Assembly (NCBI GenBank): GCA_041395905.1
Contig: JAWKZP010000002.1
Coordinates: 1-64,000, forward strand
Reading direction: 5' to 3'
Length of the DNA stretch: 64,000 nt
DNA from: UBA7803 sp041395905
GTDB taxonomy: Bacteria > Pseudomonadota > Gammaproteobacteria > Pseudomonadales > Azotimanducaceae
Shown one piece after another: positions 1-8,967 of this stretch; the stretch's first letter is position 1, and the number at the start of each line of letters is the position of its first letter. The translations under genes were made by a program, and so were the position numbers. The notes below the pieces were generated by a model that did not search any database, was not told the origin of the DNA, and was given only the letters and a program-made list of their open reading frames with translations.

Positions 1-227
1 TGCCGCATCTCTCGCGCGCAGAGCGCGCTTCTCTGCAGCCGCGGCAGATCCGATTCCGCACCCTGGGGTGCTATCCCCAGACCGGTGCTGTGCAGAGCAC
101 GGCGACCACCGTGGCCGACGTGGTCGCCGAAATGCTCGTGGCGCGCAACAGCGAACGCGAGGGCCGGCTGCTCGATCGCGATCAGGCCGCGTCCATGGAG
201 CGCAAGAAGCGCGAAGGCTACTTCTGA
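1..227 (+). CDS. cysD: Sulfate adenylyltransferase subunit 2 (CysD), 3' end only
   Basis: The gene runs in from the left edge and only about the last 74 codons are present, read in the frame that ends with TGA at 225-227. The translation contains RFRTLGCYP followed by a TGAV-like stretch, and ends SMERKKREGYF. This is the characteristic CysD C-terminus. CysD is the ATP-pyrophosphatase-type subunit that, with the GTPase CysN, makes adenosine 5'-phosphosulfate from ATP and sulfate in the cytoplasm. cysN usually follows cysD, but here the next gene is a marR regulator, so cysN must lie upstream or elsewhere. Recognition rests on the C-terminal signature alone. Confidence 0.88.
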   Translation, partial: PHLSRAERASLQPRQIRFRTLGCYPQTGAVQSTATTVADVVAEMLVARNSEREGRLLDRDQAASMERKKREGYF

Positions 228-353
228 CCGCCGGCCGGCCGAATCGCCGGTCTCCGTAACCCTCTGCGCGATGGCTGCTGGCGTGCCGCACCGGCAATCC
301 GTACCGGCCGCTGTCCGACGTCCGCATCCTGCGCGCGGCGAGCTTTGGCAAAT

Positions 354-890
354 ATGCGTTCAACTCATAGTAAGCAGGGCTTAACATTGTCGGGGCACAC
401 CAGTGACGGGCACGCCGTGGACACCGACTTCGAGCATAACCTGGGTTTTCTGATCTCGGACATTGCGCGCTTGCACCGCGAGCAGTTCAACGAGGCTGCC
501 CAGTCCATGGACCTGACCCTGGCGCAGGCCCGGGCGCTCGCCCACCTCGGCCGCAACGAGGGCATCAGTCAGGTGGCGCTGGCGCGGCTGCTCGAGGTGC
601 AGCCCATCACGCTGCTGCGCCAGATCGACAAGCTGGAGGAGGCCGGCCTGGTGGAACGCCGGCCGAACCCGGACGATCGTCGCGCGCAGCAGCTGTTCCT
701 GACGGCGGCGGCGGCACCGCTGCTGGCACGGATCAGCACGCTAGGCAAAGCGATGACGGAACGCTCCCTGGACGGCATAGACACAGCCACGCGCGAGCAT
801 CTGATCGAAACCCTGAGGCAGATCAAGGACAACCTGTCGGAACCGCGCCTGCCTCTCTCCGGAAACCGCTCGCCCGGGGTGGGAGGCTGA
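354..890 (+). CDS. MarR family transcriptional regulator
   Basis: A protein of 178 residues from the ATG at 354, with a MarR-type winged helix-turn-helix. The recognition region contains SQVALARLLEVQPITLLRQI, followed by a wing with the RRPNPDDRRAQQ signature typical of the family (DxR motif). MarR proteins bind palindromic operators as dimers and usually repress a neighbouring efflux operon until a small phenolic or lipophilic ligand binds. The HlyD-like gene starts 5 bp after its stop and shares its ribosome-binding region, so this is very likely the local regulator of the emrAB-like pump. The start is uncertain: in-frame TTG 345, TTG 387 and GTG 417 are alternatives, and the conserved fold begins only around the GTG. 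Confidence 0.88.
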   Translation: MRSTHSKQGLTLSGHTSDGHAVDTDFEHNLGFLISDIARLHREQFNEAAQSMDLTLAQARALAHLGRNEGISQVALARLLEVQPITLLRQIDKLEEAGLVERRPNPDDRRAQQLFLTAAAAPLLARISTLGKAMTERSLDGIDTATREHLIETLRQIKDNLSEPRLPLSGNRSPGVGG

Positions 891-895
891 CGGCG

Positions 896-2026
896 GTGTC
901 GGAGGTCCGCGAGCTCAGACAGGACAACGGCCAGACTGCCCTTCCAGGTCACGAAACCGCGGACCGCGAAGCGAAGACGCAGCTGGCGGCACAACGCCGG
1001 CGCCGCCTGGTGCGCAGGCTCCTGCTCGGCGCGGTGCCCCTGGCGGTCGTCGCCGCTGCGCTCTACGCCTATCTGCACGGTGGCCGCTACGTCAGCACCG
1101 ACAACGCCTACGTCAAGTCGCACGTGGTGAACGTGGCCGCTGAAGTGCCCGGTACCATCGAGCAGATCTTCGTGGAGGAAAACCAGCGCGTGGACTCCGG
1201 AGCGGAGCTGTTCCGGCTGCGCGACGCACCATACCGGATCGCGCTGGCGAGCGCCGACGCCGCGCTCGCGCAGGCGCGCAGTCAGGTCGAAGCCGACCGG
1301 CAGGCCTATCGTCGGTCGCTGGCAGAAATCGAGCTGTACCGGGAATCCGCGGCCTACGCCCGAACTCAGTTCCAGCGCCAGCAATCACTGGTGCAATCCA
1401 AGCTCGGCACCATCCAGGACCTCGACAGCGCCAAGTATGCGCTGGACACGGCACTGCGCCAGATCGTCGTCGCCGAGCAGCAGGCGGCTACCCTGCTCGC
1501 CCGCCTGCAGGGCGACCCCGACATTCCCGTCACCGAGCATCCCGCGTATCAGGCAGCCGTTGCTGCCAGGGATCAGGCCGAGCTCGACCTTCAGCGCACG
1601 CTGATCCGCGCACCGTTCGCCGGCGTGGTGACCCGGCGTCCGGAGGTCGGTGACTACGCGGAACGCGGCATGCCCATCAGCGCGGTAGTGGCCGACCAGG
1701 ACATGTGGGTGGAAGCCAACTTCAAGGAGACCCAGCTCACCAACGTGCGGCCGGGCCAGGACGTCGAGATCGAGGTCGACACCTATCCGGGCCGGGTCTG
1801 GCACGGCTCCGTGCTCAGCATCAGCGAGGCCACCGGTGCCGAGTTCGCGCTGCTGCCGCCGCAGAACGCAACGGGCAACTGGATCAAGATCGTGCAGCGT
1901 ATTCCGGTACGCATCGCCATCGATGCAGCGCCGGAGCAGCCGCCGCTGCGCGTCGGCATGAGCACCAGGGTAACCGTGGACACCCGCCATGCGCGTTCGT
2001 GGCGGGATCTCCTGCACCTGTGGTAG
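896..2026 (+). CDS. EmrA/HlyD-like periplasmic adaptor of an MFS efflux pump
   Basis: A protein of 376 residues starting at GTG 896, preceded by GGGAGG that overlaps the end of marR. A basic cytoplasmic N-terminus (RRRRLVRRLLLG) leads into one membrane anchor near residues 37-58. The periplasmic part has the biotinyl-lipoyl half motif GRYVSTDNAYVKSHVV, a long alpha-helical hairpin (about 100-220), and a second lipoyl half with IRAPFAGVVTRRPEVGDY. These are typical of EmrA-type membrane fusion proteins, which link an inner-membrane DHA2 transporter to an outer-membrane channel. The permease gene follows directly. No outer-membrane factor gene is present nearby, so the third component must come from elsewhere. 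Confidence 0.92.
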   Translation: MSEVRELRQDNGQTALPGHETADREAKTQLAAQRRRRLVRRLLLGAVPLAVVAAALYAYLHGGRYVSTDNAYVKSHVVNVAAEVPGTIEQIFVEENQRVDSGAELFRLRDAPYRIALASADAALAQARSQVEADRQAYRRSLAEIELYRESAAYARTQFQRQQSLVQSKLGTIQDLDSAKYALDTALRQIVVAEQQAATLLARLQGDPDIPVTEHPAYQAAVAARDQAELDLQRTLIRAPFAGVVTRRPEVGDYAERGMPISAVVADQDMWVEANFKETQLTNVRPGQDVEIEVDTYPGRVWHGSVLSISEATGAEFALLPPQNATGNWIKIVQRIPVRIAIDAAPEQPPLRVGMSTRVTVDTRHARSWRDLLHLW

Positions 2027-2048
2027 CCGAGCCGTCTGCCCGAAGCCA

Positions 2049-3557
2049 GTGACCAGCCAGTCGAATCCGAGACACGCGCTGATGATGGCCAGCATCATGC
2101 TGGCCACGGTGATTTACTCACTCGACTCCACCATCGCCGCAGTGGTGCTGCCGCATATGCAGGGGTCGTTCTCGGCCACCCAGGAGCAGGTGGCCTGGGT
2201 GCTCACCTCGTACATCGTTTCCTCCGCCATCATGACCCCGGTAGCGGGCTTTCTCGCCGACCGCTTCGGGCGTCGACGCATGTTTCTGCTGATCGTCAGC
2301 GGTTTCGTGCTCGCTTCGATGGCATGCGGGCTGTCGACGAGCCTGGAGGAGATGGTGCTGTTCCGCATCCTGCAGGGCGCGTTCGGCGCGCCGCTGATTC
2401 CACTGGCTCAGGCTTCGATCCTCGACGCGTACACGCCGTCGACCTATGGCCGCGGCATGGCGCTGTTCGGTGCCGGCGTGATGCTCGGCCCCATCATCGG
2501 CCCGACCCTGGGCGGCTGGCTCACGGAGCTATCCAGCTGGCGCTGGGTGTTCTTCATCAATCTGCCGGTGGGGCTGATCGCGCTGCTGGGAATTCAGCTC
2601 AGCGTGCGCGATGGTGCCAGCGAGAACCGCAAGCGCCGCTTCGACGTCACCGGCTTCGCGCTGCTCAGTCTCGCCATCGGCCTGCTGCAGCTGATGCTCG
2701 ACCGGGGCAACTCGCTGTCGTGGTTCGAATCAACGGAGATCCAGATGGAGGCTCTGGGTTCGGCCCTGTGCTTCTACCTGTTCGTCGCCCACACGATGAC
2801 CACCAGCCGGCCGTTCATCGATCCGGGCATGTTCCGTGACCGCAACTTCACACTGAGCCTGTTTCTGAGCTTCGCCATCGGGCTCAACCTGATGGCCACC
2901 ATGGCACTCATGCCGCCGTTTCTGCAGAACCTGCTCGGCTACCCGGTGATGACCACGGGCTGGATTCTGGCGCCCCGGGGCGTGGGCACCATGATTTCCA
3001 TGATGCTGGTGGGACGCCTGGTGAGCATCATGGACCCGCGTCTGCTGATACTCGGCGGGCTGGCGCTGATGGCCGCCTCGTTGGGGATCATGTCGACCTT
3101 CGATCACAACGTGACGGCGGGCATGCTGATGTACACGGGCACCATTCAGGGACTCGGCATGGGCTTCATGTTCGTGCCCATGAGCACCATGGCATTCTCC
3201 ACCCTGGACCCGCGCTACCGCGCCGACGGCTCGGCGCTGTACAGCCTCGGCCGCAACATCGGCAGCAGCATCGGCGTATCCGTGCTCATGGGCGCGCTGG
3301 CCGTCTACGTCCGCGAAAGCCGTGCCCACCTGGTGACCCACGTCACGCCGTTTGCGGATGCGCTGCGAGACCCCGCGCTCGCCGGTCGATTGAACCCCGC
3401 CAGCCCCGAAAATCTGGAACTGCTCAGCCAGATCGTGCAGCGCGAGGCGCTCATGATCGGCTATCTGGAAGACTTCCGCCTGATGATCCTGATAACCGTG
3501 CTCGCCATGCCGCTGGTATTCATCCTGCGCGCGCCGACGCGTCACCATCCGGGCTGA
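2049..3557 (+). CDS. DHA2 family MFS drug transporter (EmrB/QacA type)
   Basis: A protein of 502 residues with 14 predicted membrane segments, the size and topology of the EmrB/QacA (DHA2) group. Visible signatures are LDSTIAAVVLPHMQGSF in the first helix, the motif A loop GFLADRFGRRRMF, and LGPIIGPTLGGWL (motif C of drug/H+ antiporters). The chosen start is GTG 2049, because the family begins with a short polar stretch before the first helix. A longer frame from 1989 would overlap the adaptor by 38 bp. With the preceding marR and emrA-like genes it forms a three-gene operon for proton-driven export of hydrophobic compounds across the inner membrane. The substrate cannot be inferred. Confidence 0.92.
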   Translation: MTSQSNPRHALMMASIMLATVIYSLDSTIAAVVLPHMQGSFSATQEQVAWVLTSYIVSSAIMTPVAGFLADRFGRRRMFLLIVSGFVLASMACGLSTSLEEMVLFRILQGAFGAPLIPLAQASILDAYTPSTYGRGMALFGAGVMLGPIIGPTLGGWLTELSSWRWVFFINLPVGLIALLGIQLSVRDGASENRKRRFDVTGFALLSLAIGLLQLMLDRGNSLSWFESTEIQMEALGSALCFYLFVAHTMTTSRPFIDPGMFRDRNFTLSLFLSFAIGLNLMATMALMPPFLQNLLGYPVMTTGWILAPRGVGTMISMMLVGRLVSIMDPRLLILGGLALMAASLGIMSTFDHNVTAGMLMYTGTIQGLGMGFMFVPMSTMAFSTLDPRYRADGSALYSLGRNIGSSIGVSVLMGALAVYVRESRAHLVTHVTPFADALRDPALAGRLNPASPENLELLSQIVQREALMIGYLEDFRLMILITVLAMPLVFILRAPTRHHPG

Positions 3558-3585
3558 CGGCGCGCCGCTCCCGGACCAGCACCCA

Positions 3586-3984
3586 TCAGGGGTTCTGCAT
3601 CTGCTCCAGGTGATTGGTGAGTGCCTCTACCCGCGCCGCCACGTGCGCGTTCGAGTCTTCGACCATGCGGAACTCCCAGCCCCAGACCGGCATGTCCGGC
3701 GTGCCGTGGCTCGAGCGCACTTCGCGCCCGTCGATCAGGTCCATCACCATCTGACGCGGGAACACGCCGCCATTACGCGCCTTGAGCGTTTTGAGGTCCT
3801 GCATGTCGATGACCAGATTGGGCGCCACCGGGCCATCGCCCGCGCCCGTGGGTCCGTGGCAGCCGGCACAGTAACCCATGTACAACGCCGCCCCGTCATA
3901 GGGCGGCACGTCGGTGGTCTGGCACGCCGAAATTCCCGCAACCGTGATGACTCCCGCGGCGAGCAGCGTCACAACTCTGCCCAT
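3586..3984 (-). CDS. Lipoprotein c-type cytochrome, single heme
   Basis: A small protein of 132 residues with a lipoprotein signal (membrane segment at 4-19, lipobox ISAC with acylated Cys21) and one heme c motif, CAGCH at 39-43. A methionine in TPDMPVWG near residue 98 is the likely distal heme ligand. The start at 3984 is chosen because GGAGG lies about 10 bases upstream and the signal peptide then begins at once. A longer in-frame start at 4020 exists. The protein should be exported and anchored to a membrane as an electron carrier. It is convergent with the MFS gene and has no obvious redox partner next to it, so its partner is unknown. Confidence 0.85.
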   Translation of the reverse strand: MGRVVTLLAAGVITVAGISACQTTDVPPYDGAALYMGYCAGCHGPTGAGDGPVAPNLVIDMQDLKTLKARNGGVFPRQMVMDLIDGREVRSSHGTPDMPVWGWEFRMVEDSNAHVAARVEALTNHLEQMQNP

Positions 3985-4203
3985 GGCTCCATCCTCCACA
4001 GTGGTTTCCATCTCACGCATTGCAGGCCAGACCCAGCCTGCGGTCTATGCGTAGTTCCCCGGAGACGCTCCGTCCCTCGAGTGGAATCCCGCTCCGCTCG
4101 AGCGCCGGCAGCAGGGATCGCCCGCGTCGGAGCCAGCGCGCCGGGTCGCTGACGACGCCGGCCCTGTGCTAGCTTGGCTGTCCATGATTGCGGTTCGGAC
4201 GCC

Positions 4204-5082
4204 GTGCTCGACAACACCCCCAGTCGTACCGCCCAGGCGACCGCCTTTCTGCGCGCCGCCCACCTGCAGATCGACGATCCGCCCGCGGTGTGCGACGACC
4301 CGGTGGCGGCACACCTTCTGCCGTTGTATCAGCGCCGGGCACTGTCCCGAATGGGCGCCTTGTCCCGTGGCTGGGCGCGGCGCTACCGGCCGCCCGGTGA
4401 CGCCTTTGCGGCCATGCGCGCGCAGGTGGTGGTGCGCACGCGCTATGCGGAAGACACTCTGGCCGCCGCGCGTACCGGCGACGGCTCGCACCAGCCGGCG
4501 CAGCGCTACTCCGTGCTGGCCGCCGGGCTGGACACCTTCGCCCTGCGCCAGAGTGCGCCGCAGATCGACGTGCTCGAGATCGACCACCCGGCAACCCAGC
4601 GCTGGAAGCGGCAACTCCTGCACGAACGCGGCCTGCCGGAGCCGGACACCCTGACCTTCGTGCCGGTGGATTTCGAGCGCGACAGGCTGGACGAGCACTG
4701 GCCGGCGTGCACCGGTCCTGAGGTCATCTCATGGCTGGGTGTGAGCTACTACCTGTCCCGGGATGCGATCCACGCGACCCTGTCGAGCCTGTCCCGCTGT
4801 ACGCCGGCAGGATCACGACTGGTGCTGGATTTCTGGGAGGAACCACCGCCCCATGAGGCCGGCAGCCTGTTGTTGTGGGGCACCCGAATTGCGGTGGCGC
4901 TGCAGCAGGAACCGATGCGCAGCTTCTTCAGGCCCGGGGCAATGGCCGCGCTCGCCGGAGAATCCGGTTGGCAGGTGGCAGAGCACTTGAGCCCTGCGGA
5001 GCAGAACCGGCGTTATCTGGCGCAGCGCCGCGACCGCCTGCGGGTGCCGGGGTTCGCGCATCTGCTGCACCTGACGCGCTGA
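4204..5082 (+). CDS. Class I SAM-dependent methyltransferase (leucine carboxyl methyltransferase-like)
   Basis: About 292 residues. The opening PSRTAQATAFLRA, the SAM-binding strand SVLAAGLDTFALR, the acidic loop DVLEIDHPATQ, FVPVDFERD and WLGVSYYLSRDAI are in the order seen in the LCMT / TIGR00027 family of putative methyltransferases. The family transfers a methyl group from S-adenosylmethionine, usually to a carboxyl or hydroxyl of a small molecule, but few members have known substrates. GTG 4204 is taken as the start because conserved sequence begins a few residues later. An in-frame TTG at 4174 is possible and neither has a strong ribosome-binding site. It is divergent from the cytochrome gene and stands alone. 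Confidence 0.85.
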   Translation: MLDNTPSRTAQATAFLRAAHLQIDDPPAVCDDPVAAHLLPLYQRRALSRMGALSRGWARRYRPPGDAFAAMRAQVVVRTRYAEDTLAAARTGDGSHQPAQRYSVLAAGLDTFALRQSAPQIDVLEIDHPATQRWKRQLLHERGLPEPDTLTFVPVDFERDRLDEHWPACTGPEVISWLGVSYYLSRDAIHATLSSLSRCTPAGSRLVLDFWEEPPPHEAGSLLLWGTRIAVALQQEPMRSFFRPGAMAALAGESGWQVAEHLSPAEQNRRYLAQRRDRLRVPGFAHLLHLTR

Positions 5083-5097
5083 CAGGGGAGCCGGGCG

Positions 5098-5460
5098 TCA
5101 GGCTTTGGGATTGGGGAAGCGGTTGCTCTGATTCTCGCCTTCACGCGGCGCGAGGCATTCGAAATCCTTCTCTACCAGAATGGCGAGCACGCCGGGGCGC
5201 ACAGGCACCTGCGCGCTCAGCGACACCTCGCTGTCGCTGAGCGCCCAGGCACCGGCCATCGCCGCCGGCAGCCGAACGCTGATCTCCCCCTGGGCGAACC
5301 CCGCGGACACGGCAGGGCCGCCGACCCCGAGCCGACACACCAGCACCTGACCGCCCGGGAAGCGCGTCGCCGAGCAGACGTCGTCGCCACGACCGACTGC
5401 ATCCACCTCGTCACGATCGAGACGCAGGCGCACGCTGTCATCGAGAATCCGGATTTTCAC
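5098..5460 (-). CDS. Conserved hypothetical protein, DUF7009-like
   Basis: A protein of 120 residues, starting at GTG 5460 with GGAG about 8 bases upstream. It opens KIRILDDSVRLRLDRDEVD and ends with KDFECLAPREGENQSNRFPN. This pattern of a basic beta-strand N-terminus and a C-terminal KDFxCL-PREGE motif matches, from memory, small proteins grouped as DUF7009. No signal peptide or membrane segment is visible, so it is probably cytoplasmic. No biochemical role is known to me. It lies tail to tail with the methyltransferase gene and head to head with the LOG-family gene. Confidence 0.7.
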   Translation of the reverse strand: MKIRILDDSVRLRLDRDEVDAVGRGDDVCSATRFPGGQVLVCRLGVGGPAVSAGFAQGEISVRLPAAMAGAWALSDSEVSLSAQVPVRPGVLAILVEKDFECLAPREGENQSNRFPNPKA

Positions 5461-5684
5461 GGGCGGGGCTCCACGAGCGGATGCTAACCGAAAGCATGGG
5501 TTCGACGCTGCCCCGGCGTCGCGCATCCCGGCGAGTCCGGCGGCAGCCAGCGAGCAACCAAGCGGAGAGCCGCACCTCGATACCTGATGAATTGCAGGCT
5601 GAATTGCGGGATTGTTGCCATACTTGCGTCACGCGCGGTCCTGATGCCGCGCGCACCGACTCCAGCAAGCAGTGGCAGCCCTCA

Positions 5685-6659
5685 ATGAGCACCGAAGCAG
5701 ACGATCCGCCACCCGCAGGCGTTCCCCGGCCCCCGCATCCGACCCGCCGGGCGGAGCCGCTGCCCTGGCAGGCGCCCAAATCCGTGCGCGACGATCCCCT
5801 GGCCCAGGCGCGCGTTCAGACCATCATGAGCAACCCGAGCTACCGGCGCGCGGATCAGGACGTCGATTTCCTCGCGCTCGATCTGAGCCGCGGCCCGCGC
5901 CTGGAGCTGGACTACATGAAGCCGGAGTCGCTGCTGCAGGCGCACGGCATCGAGCACACGATCGTCGTGTTCGGCAGCACCCGCATCGCGGAGCCCGCCG
6001 AAGCCCAGCGACACCTGGCGAGCGCCCGGCAGGCGGCGGCGGCGCGGCCGGACGACACAGCCCTGCAGCAGCGGGCCGCCGTTGCAGCGCGCCTGGTCGC
6101 CAAAAGCCACTTCTATGACATCGCGCGGGCGTTCGGCCGTCTGGTGGGCCGCTTCGGCACGGAAGGCGGCCATGAGCGCGTCGTGCTGATGACAGGTGGC
6201 GGGCCCGGCATCATGGAAGCTGCCAACCGCGGCGCGTTCGACGTCGGCGCCAAGACCGTCGGATTGAACATCACGCTCCCGCACGAGCAGTTTCCGAACC
6301 CCTACGTCACGCCGGAGCTGTGCTTCAGCGTGCACTACTTCGCGATCCGCAAGCTGCATTTCCTGATGCGCGCCAAGGCCCTGGTGGTGTTCCCCGGCGG
6401 GTTCGGCACACTCGACGAGCTGTTCGAGACGCTGACGCTGGTGCAGACCCGCAAGATCAAGCCGCTGCCCGTCGTGCTCGTCGGCCGCGACTACTGGTCC
6501 CGGTTCTGCGATATCGACTTTCTGGTGGATGAGGGCGTGATCGCGGCCGAGGACCGGGATCTGTTCTGGTACGCGGAGAGCGCAACCGAGATCTGGGAGG
6601 GCATCCTCCAGTGGCACGCGAGCTGCGGTGAGCCGCTGAACGGCGCCGGGCAGGACTGA
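5685..6659 (+). CDS. LOG family / TIGR00730 Rossmann-fold protein
   Basis: A protein of 324 residues. The two diagnostic motifs of the lysine decarboxylase-like LOG family are present: GGGPGIMEAANRGA and PGGFGTLDELFE. Family members with both motifs are nucleotide 5'-monophosphate phosphoribohydrolases that release a purine base from a nucleotide (cytokinin-activating LOG in plants, PpnN-type in bacteria). An N-terminal extension of about 100 residues before the Rossmann core, with EHTIVVFGSTRI at its end, makes this longer than simple LOG proteins. The ATG at 5685 is used. A longer open frame upstream has no conserved sequence. The gene stands alone between the DUF7009-like gene and the ATPase operon. 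Confidence 0.85.
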   Translation: MSTEADDPPPAGVPRPPHPTRRAEPLPWQAPKSVRDDPLAQARVQTIMSNPSYRRADQDVDFLALDLSRGPRLELDYMKPESLLQAHGIEHTIVVFGSTRIAEPAEAQRHLASARQAAAARPDDTALQQRAAVAARLVAKSHFYDIARAFGRLVGRFGTEGGHERVVLMTGGGPGIMEAANRGAFDVGAKTVGLNITLPHEQFPNPYVTPELCFSVHYFAIRKLHFLMRAKALVVFPGGFGTLDELFETLTLVQTRKIKPLPVVLVGRDYWSRFCDIDFLVDEGVIAAEDRDLFWYAESATEIWEGILQWHASCGEPLNGAGQD

Positions 6660-6720
6660 CCGCCGGCCGCGACGTTCACGTGCCGGCTGGCGAACGGCAG
6701 CAACAGGGAGGCGTGCCGGT

Positions 6721-6749
6721 TTGCGCGGTCAGCGCCGCGCTAATACGAT
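6721..6749 (+). promoter_or_regulatory. Candidate promoter of the N-ATPase operon
   Basis: TTGCGC at 6721-6726 and TACGAT at 6744-6749 are separated by 17 bases and sit 30-60 bases before the first gene of the operon. Each half is an imperfect match to the sigma-70 consensus (3/6 and 4/6). The intergenic region has no better candidate. Confidence 0.4.
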
Positions 6750-6779
6750 AGCTTGCGAATGTCACAGCGCGGCAGCTCG

Positions 6780-8207
6780 ATGGGAACAGACCAGGACGCT
6801 ACGATGGGCCGGGTCGTTCGGGTGAGCGGCTCCGTGGTCGACGTGGCGTTTCCAGGAGCACGGCTGCCACCCATCAATCAGGCGCTGGAGGTGGGGTGGA
6901 ACGAGCCGCACCCGCTCCTCATCGAGGTGCAGTTCCACCTCGACCCCGACACGATCCGTGGCGTTGCCATGCAGGAGACCTCGGGCCTCGCCTGCGGAAC
7001 GCCGGTGCGCGATACCGGCGCTCCGATCACGACGCCGGTGGGGCCCGCGGTGCTGGGCCGTCTGATAGACGTGGTCGGCCGCCCCATCGATCACGGCGCG
7101 GCGCTCCCCGAGGGAACGCCGCGCGCGCCGATACACCACGCCGCGCCTGCCCTGAACGCGGGGCGCACCGAGCGCAGCCTGTTCCGCACCGGCATCAAGA
7201 TCATCGACCTGCTGGCGCCACTGGCGCGCGGTGGCAAAGCTGCAATGTTCGGCGGGGCGGGCGTGGGCAAGACGGTGCTGATCATGGAACTCATCCGCAC
7301 CACTGTGCAGGCCTACTCCGGCATCTCCGTGTTCGCGGGCATCGGCGAGCGCTCGCGCGAGGGCCACGAGTTGTGGCGCGAGCTGGAACGCTCTGGCGTG
7401 CTGGACAAGACTGCGCTGGTGTTCGGACAGATGAACGAGCCGCCCGGCGCCCGCTGGCGGGTGGGCATGACCGCACTGACCGTTGCGGAGCACTTTCGCG
7501 ACACGATGCACCAGAACGTTCTGCTGCTGATCGACAACGTGTTCCGCTTCGTGCAGGCGGGTGGCGAGGTCTCGGGGCTACTCGGGCGCCTCCCCTCCCG
7601 TGTCGGCTACCAGCCGACGCTGGCGAGCGAGATCGCCGAGCTCGAAGAACGCATCGCCTCCAGTGGCGACGCTGCCGTCACGTCTATCCAGGCCGTCTAC
7701 GTGCCCGCGGACGACTTCACCGACCCGGCTGTTGCAGCCACATTTTCGCACCTGGATTCGTCCATCGTGCTGAGCCGGGACATGGCGAGCCAGGGGCTCT
7801 ATCCGGCCATCGACCCGCTCGCGTCCACGTCTGTGATGCTCGATCCAAGAATGATAGGCGATGCCCACTACGCCCTGGCCGGCGAGGTGCGCCAGCTCAT
7901 AGAGCACTACCGGGAGCTGCAGGAAATCATCTCGCTGCTCGGCATGGAGGAACTCAGCGCGGCCGACCGTACGGCAGTCAAGCGGGCCCGCCGCCTGATC
8001 CGCTTCCTTACCCAGCCCTTCGAGGTTACCGCGCAGTTCACCGGCCAGTCAGGGGTCTCGGTGCCGCTGGAGAAAACCCTGGAGGGATGCCGGGCAATTC
8101 TCGACGGCGCCGCCGACGACTGGGCCGAGCAGTCGCTCTACATGATCGGCACGCTCGACGAGGCGCACGAGCGAGAGCACGGCAGCGCCGCCGAGGCCTC
8201 AGCGTGA
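6780..8207 (+). CDS. atpD: N-type ATPase subunit beta
   Basis: About 475 residues, the catalytic subunit of the soluble head. The Walker A motif GGAGVGKT is at 158-165, the catalytic glutamate is in GERSREG (about 190), and DNVFRFVQAGGEVSGLLGR is the conserved nucleotide-binding loop. The gene is first in a nine-gene operon with the order D-C-Q-R-B-E-F-A-G. That order is diagnostic of N-ATPases, a laterally mobile form of F-type ATPase found beside the normal housekeeping enzyme. The start is uncertain: ATG 6780 is preferred because conserved sequence begins at its ninth residue, but ATG 6759 and TTG 6753 are in frame. The end overlaps atpC by four bases (GTGA). Confidence 0.95.
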   Translation: MGTDQDATMGRVVRVSGSVVDVAFPGARLPPINQALEVGWNEPHPLLIEVQFHLDPDTIRGVAMQETSGLACGTPVRDTGAPITTPVGPAVLGRLIDVVGRPIDHGAALPEGTPRAPIHHAAPALNAGRTERSLFRTGIKIIDLLAPLARGGKAAMFGGAGVGKTVLIMELIRTTVQAYSGISVFAGIGERSREGHELWRELERSGVLDKTALVFGQMNEPPGARWRVGMTALTVAEHFRDTMHQNVLLLIDNVFRFVQAGGEVSGLLGRLPSRVGYQPTLASEIAELEERIASSGDAAVTSIQAVYVPADDFTDPAVAATFSHLDSSIVLSRDMASQGLYPAIDPLASTSVMLDPRMIGDAHYALAGEVRQLIEHYRELQEIISLLGMEELSAADRTAVKRARRLIRFLTQPFEVTAQFTGQSGVSVPLEKTLEGCRAILDGAADDWAEQSLYMIGTLDEAHEREHGSAAEASA

Positions 8208-8683
8208 GGCTGCTGGTCACGACACCCACCGAGCTGGTGGTCGATGCCAGCGACGTGCACCACGTGCGCGGCGAGGACGAAACCGGCGCGTTCGGCATAC
8301 TCCCGGGGCATGCCGATTTCCTCACCGTGCTGGCCATCTCGGTGATCAGCTGGCGCAACGGCGACGGCAACACGCACCACGTCGCGGTGCGCGGTGGGGT
8401 GCTCACTGTCCGCGACGGCAGCCAGGTCGAGGTCGCCACCCGCGAAGCCGTCGGCGAAGACACCCTGCAGCGGCTGGGCGACGCCGTTCTGCAGCGTTTC
8501 CGTGATGAAGCGGTGGCCGAATCGGAATCACGCGTGGGCACGACGCGCCTGCACCTGGCCACGATCCGCCAGCTGCAGCGCTTCCTGGAGTCCGACCGGC
8601 AGCCGCGGCCGCTGGGCGCGCCCCCGGATCTCGAGGCCGGCATGCTGCGGCGCAGCCCGCCCGGTGAGGGCGAAGCGCCGTGA
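8204..8683 (+). CDS. atpC: N-type ATPase subunit epsilon
   Basis: 159 residues starting at GTG 8204 within the stop of atpD. The N-terminal beta-sandwich is clear: LLVTTPTELVVDASDVHHV, then FGILPGHADFLTVL, a hallmark of epsilon subunits. A helical C-terminal part follows from about residue 85. Epsilon sits on the central stalk with gamma and couples rotation to the catalytic sites. It is somewhat longer than the usual 135-140 residues, with a polar tail. The next gene again overlaps by GTGA. Confidence 0.92.
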   Translation: MRLLVTTPTELVVDASDVHHVRGEDETGAFGILPGHADFLTVLAISVISWRNGDGNTHHVAVRGGVLTVRDGSQVEVATREAVGEDTLQRLGDAVLQRFRDEAVAESESRVGTTRLHLATIRQLQRFLESDRQPRPLGAPPDLEAGMLRRSPPGEGEAP

Positions 8684-8967
8684 GCGGCGGTCACGGGGAC
8701 GATGGCAACCACATGCGCCGCGCGGTGAAACTGCGCGAGGAGCGAAGCCGTCGCTGGCGCGAAGAGGGCGAGCGCCCACTGTGGAAGAACCTGTCCATGG
8801 TCGGCGCGCTGGGTTGGCTCATCGTGGTGCCCACGTTGCTCGGCGTGCTGCTCGGACGCTGGCTCGACCAGACCTTCGATACGGGTATCCTGTTCACCGG
8901 GGCGCTGATCTTCGTCGGCGCGGCCCTGGGGGGCAACCTCGCCTGGCGCAGGATCAACAGCGAATGA
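8680..8967 (+). CDS. atpQ: N-ATPase accessory membrane protein AtpQ (AtpI/AtpZ-like)
   Basis: 95 residues from GTG 8680, overlapping atpC by four bases. A charged N-terminus rich in Arg and Glu is followed by two hydrophobic segments (about 40-60 and 68-88) linked by GRWLDQTFDTG. This is the size and pattern of AtpI/AtpZ-like proteins, which in ordinary atp operons help assemble the c ring. In N-ATPase operons this position is occupied by AtpQ. The assignment rests on operon position plus topology. Confidence 0.85.
   Translation: MSGGHGDDGNHMRRAVKLREERSRRWREEGERPLWKNLSMVGALGWLIVVPTLLGVLLGRWLDQTFDTGILFTGALIFVGAALGGNLAWRRINSE

Noticed and set aside
6759..6790. ECF41-type promoter at TGTCACA near the atpD start
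   Set aside because: The sequence 16 bases downstream is not CGTC, so only the -35 half matches.
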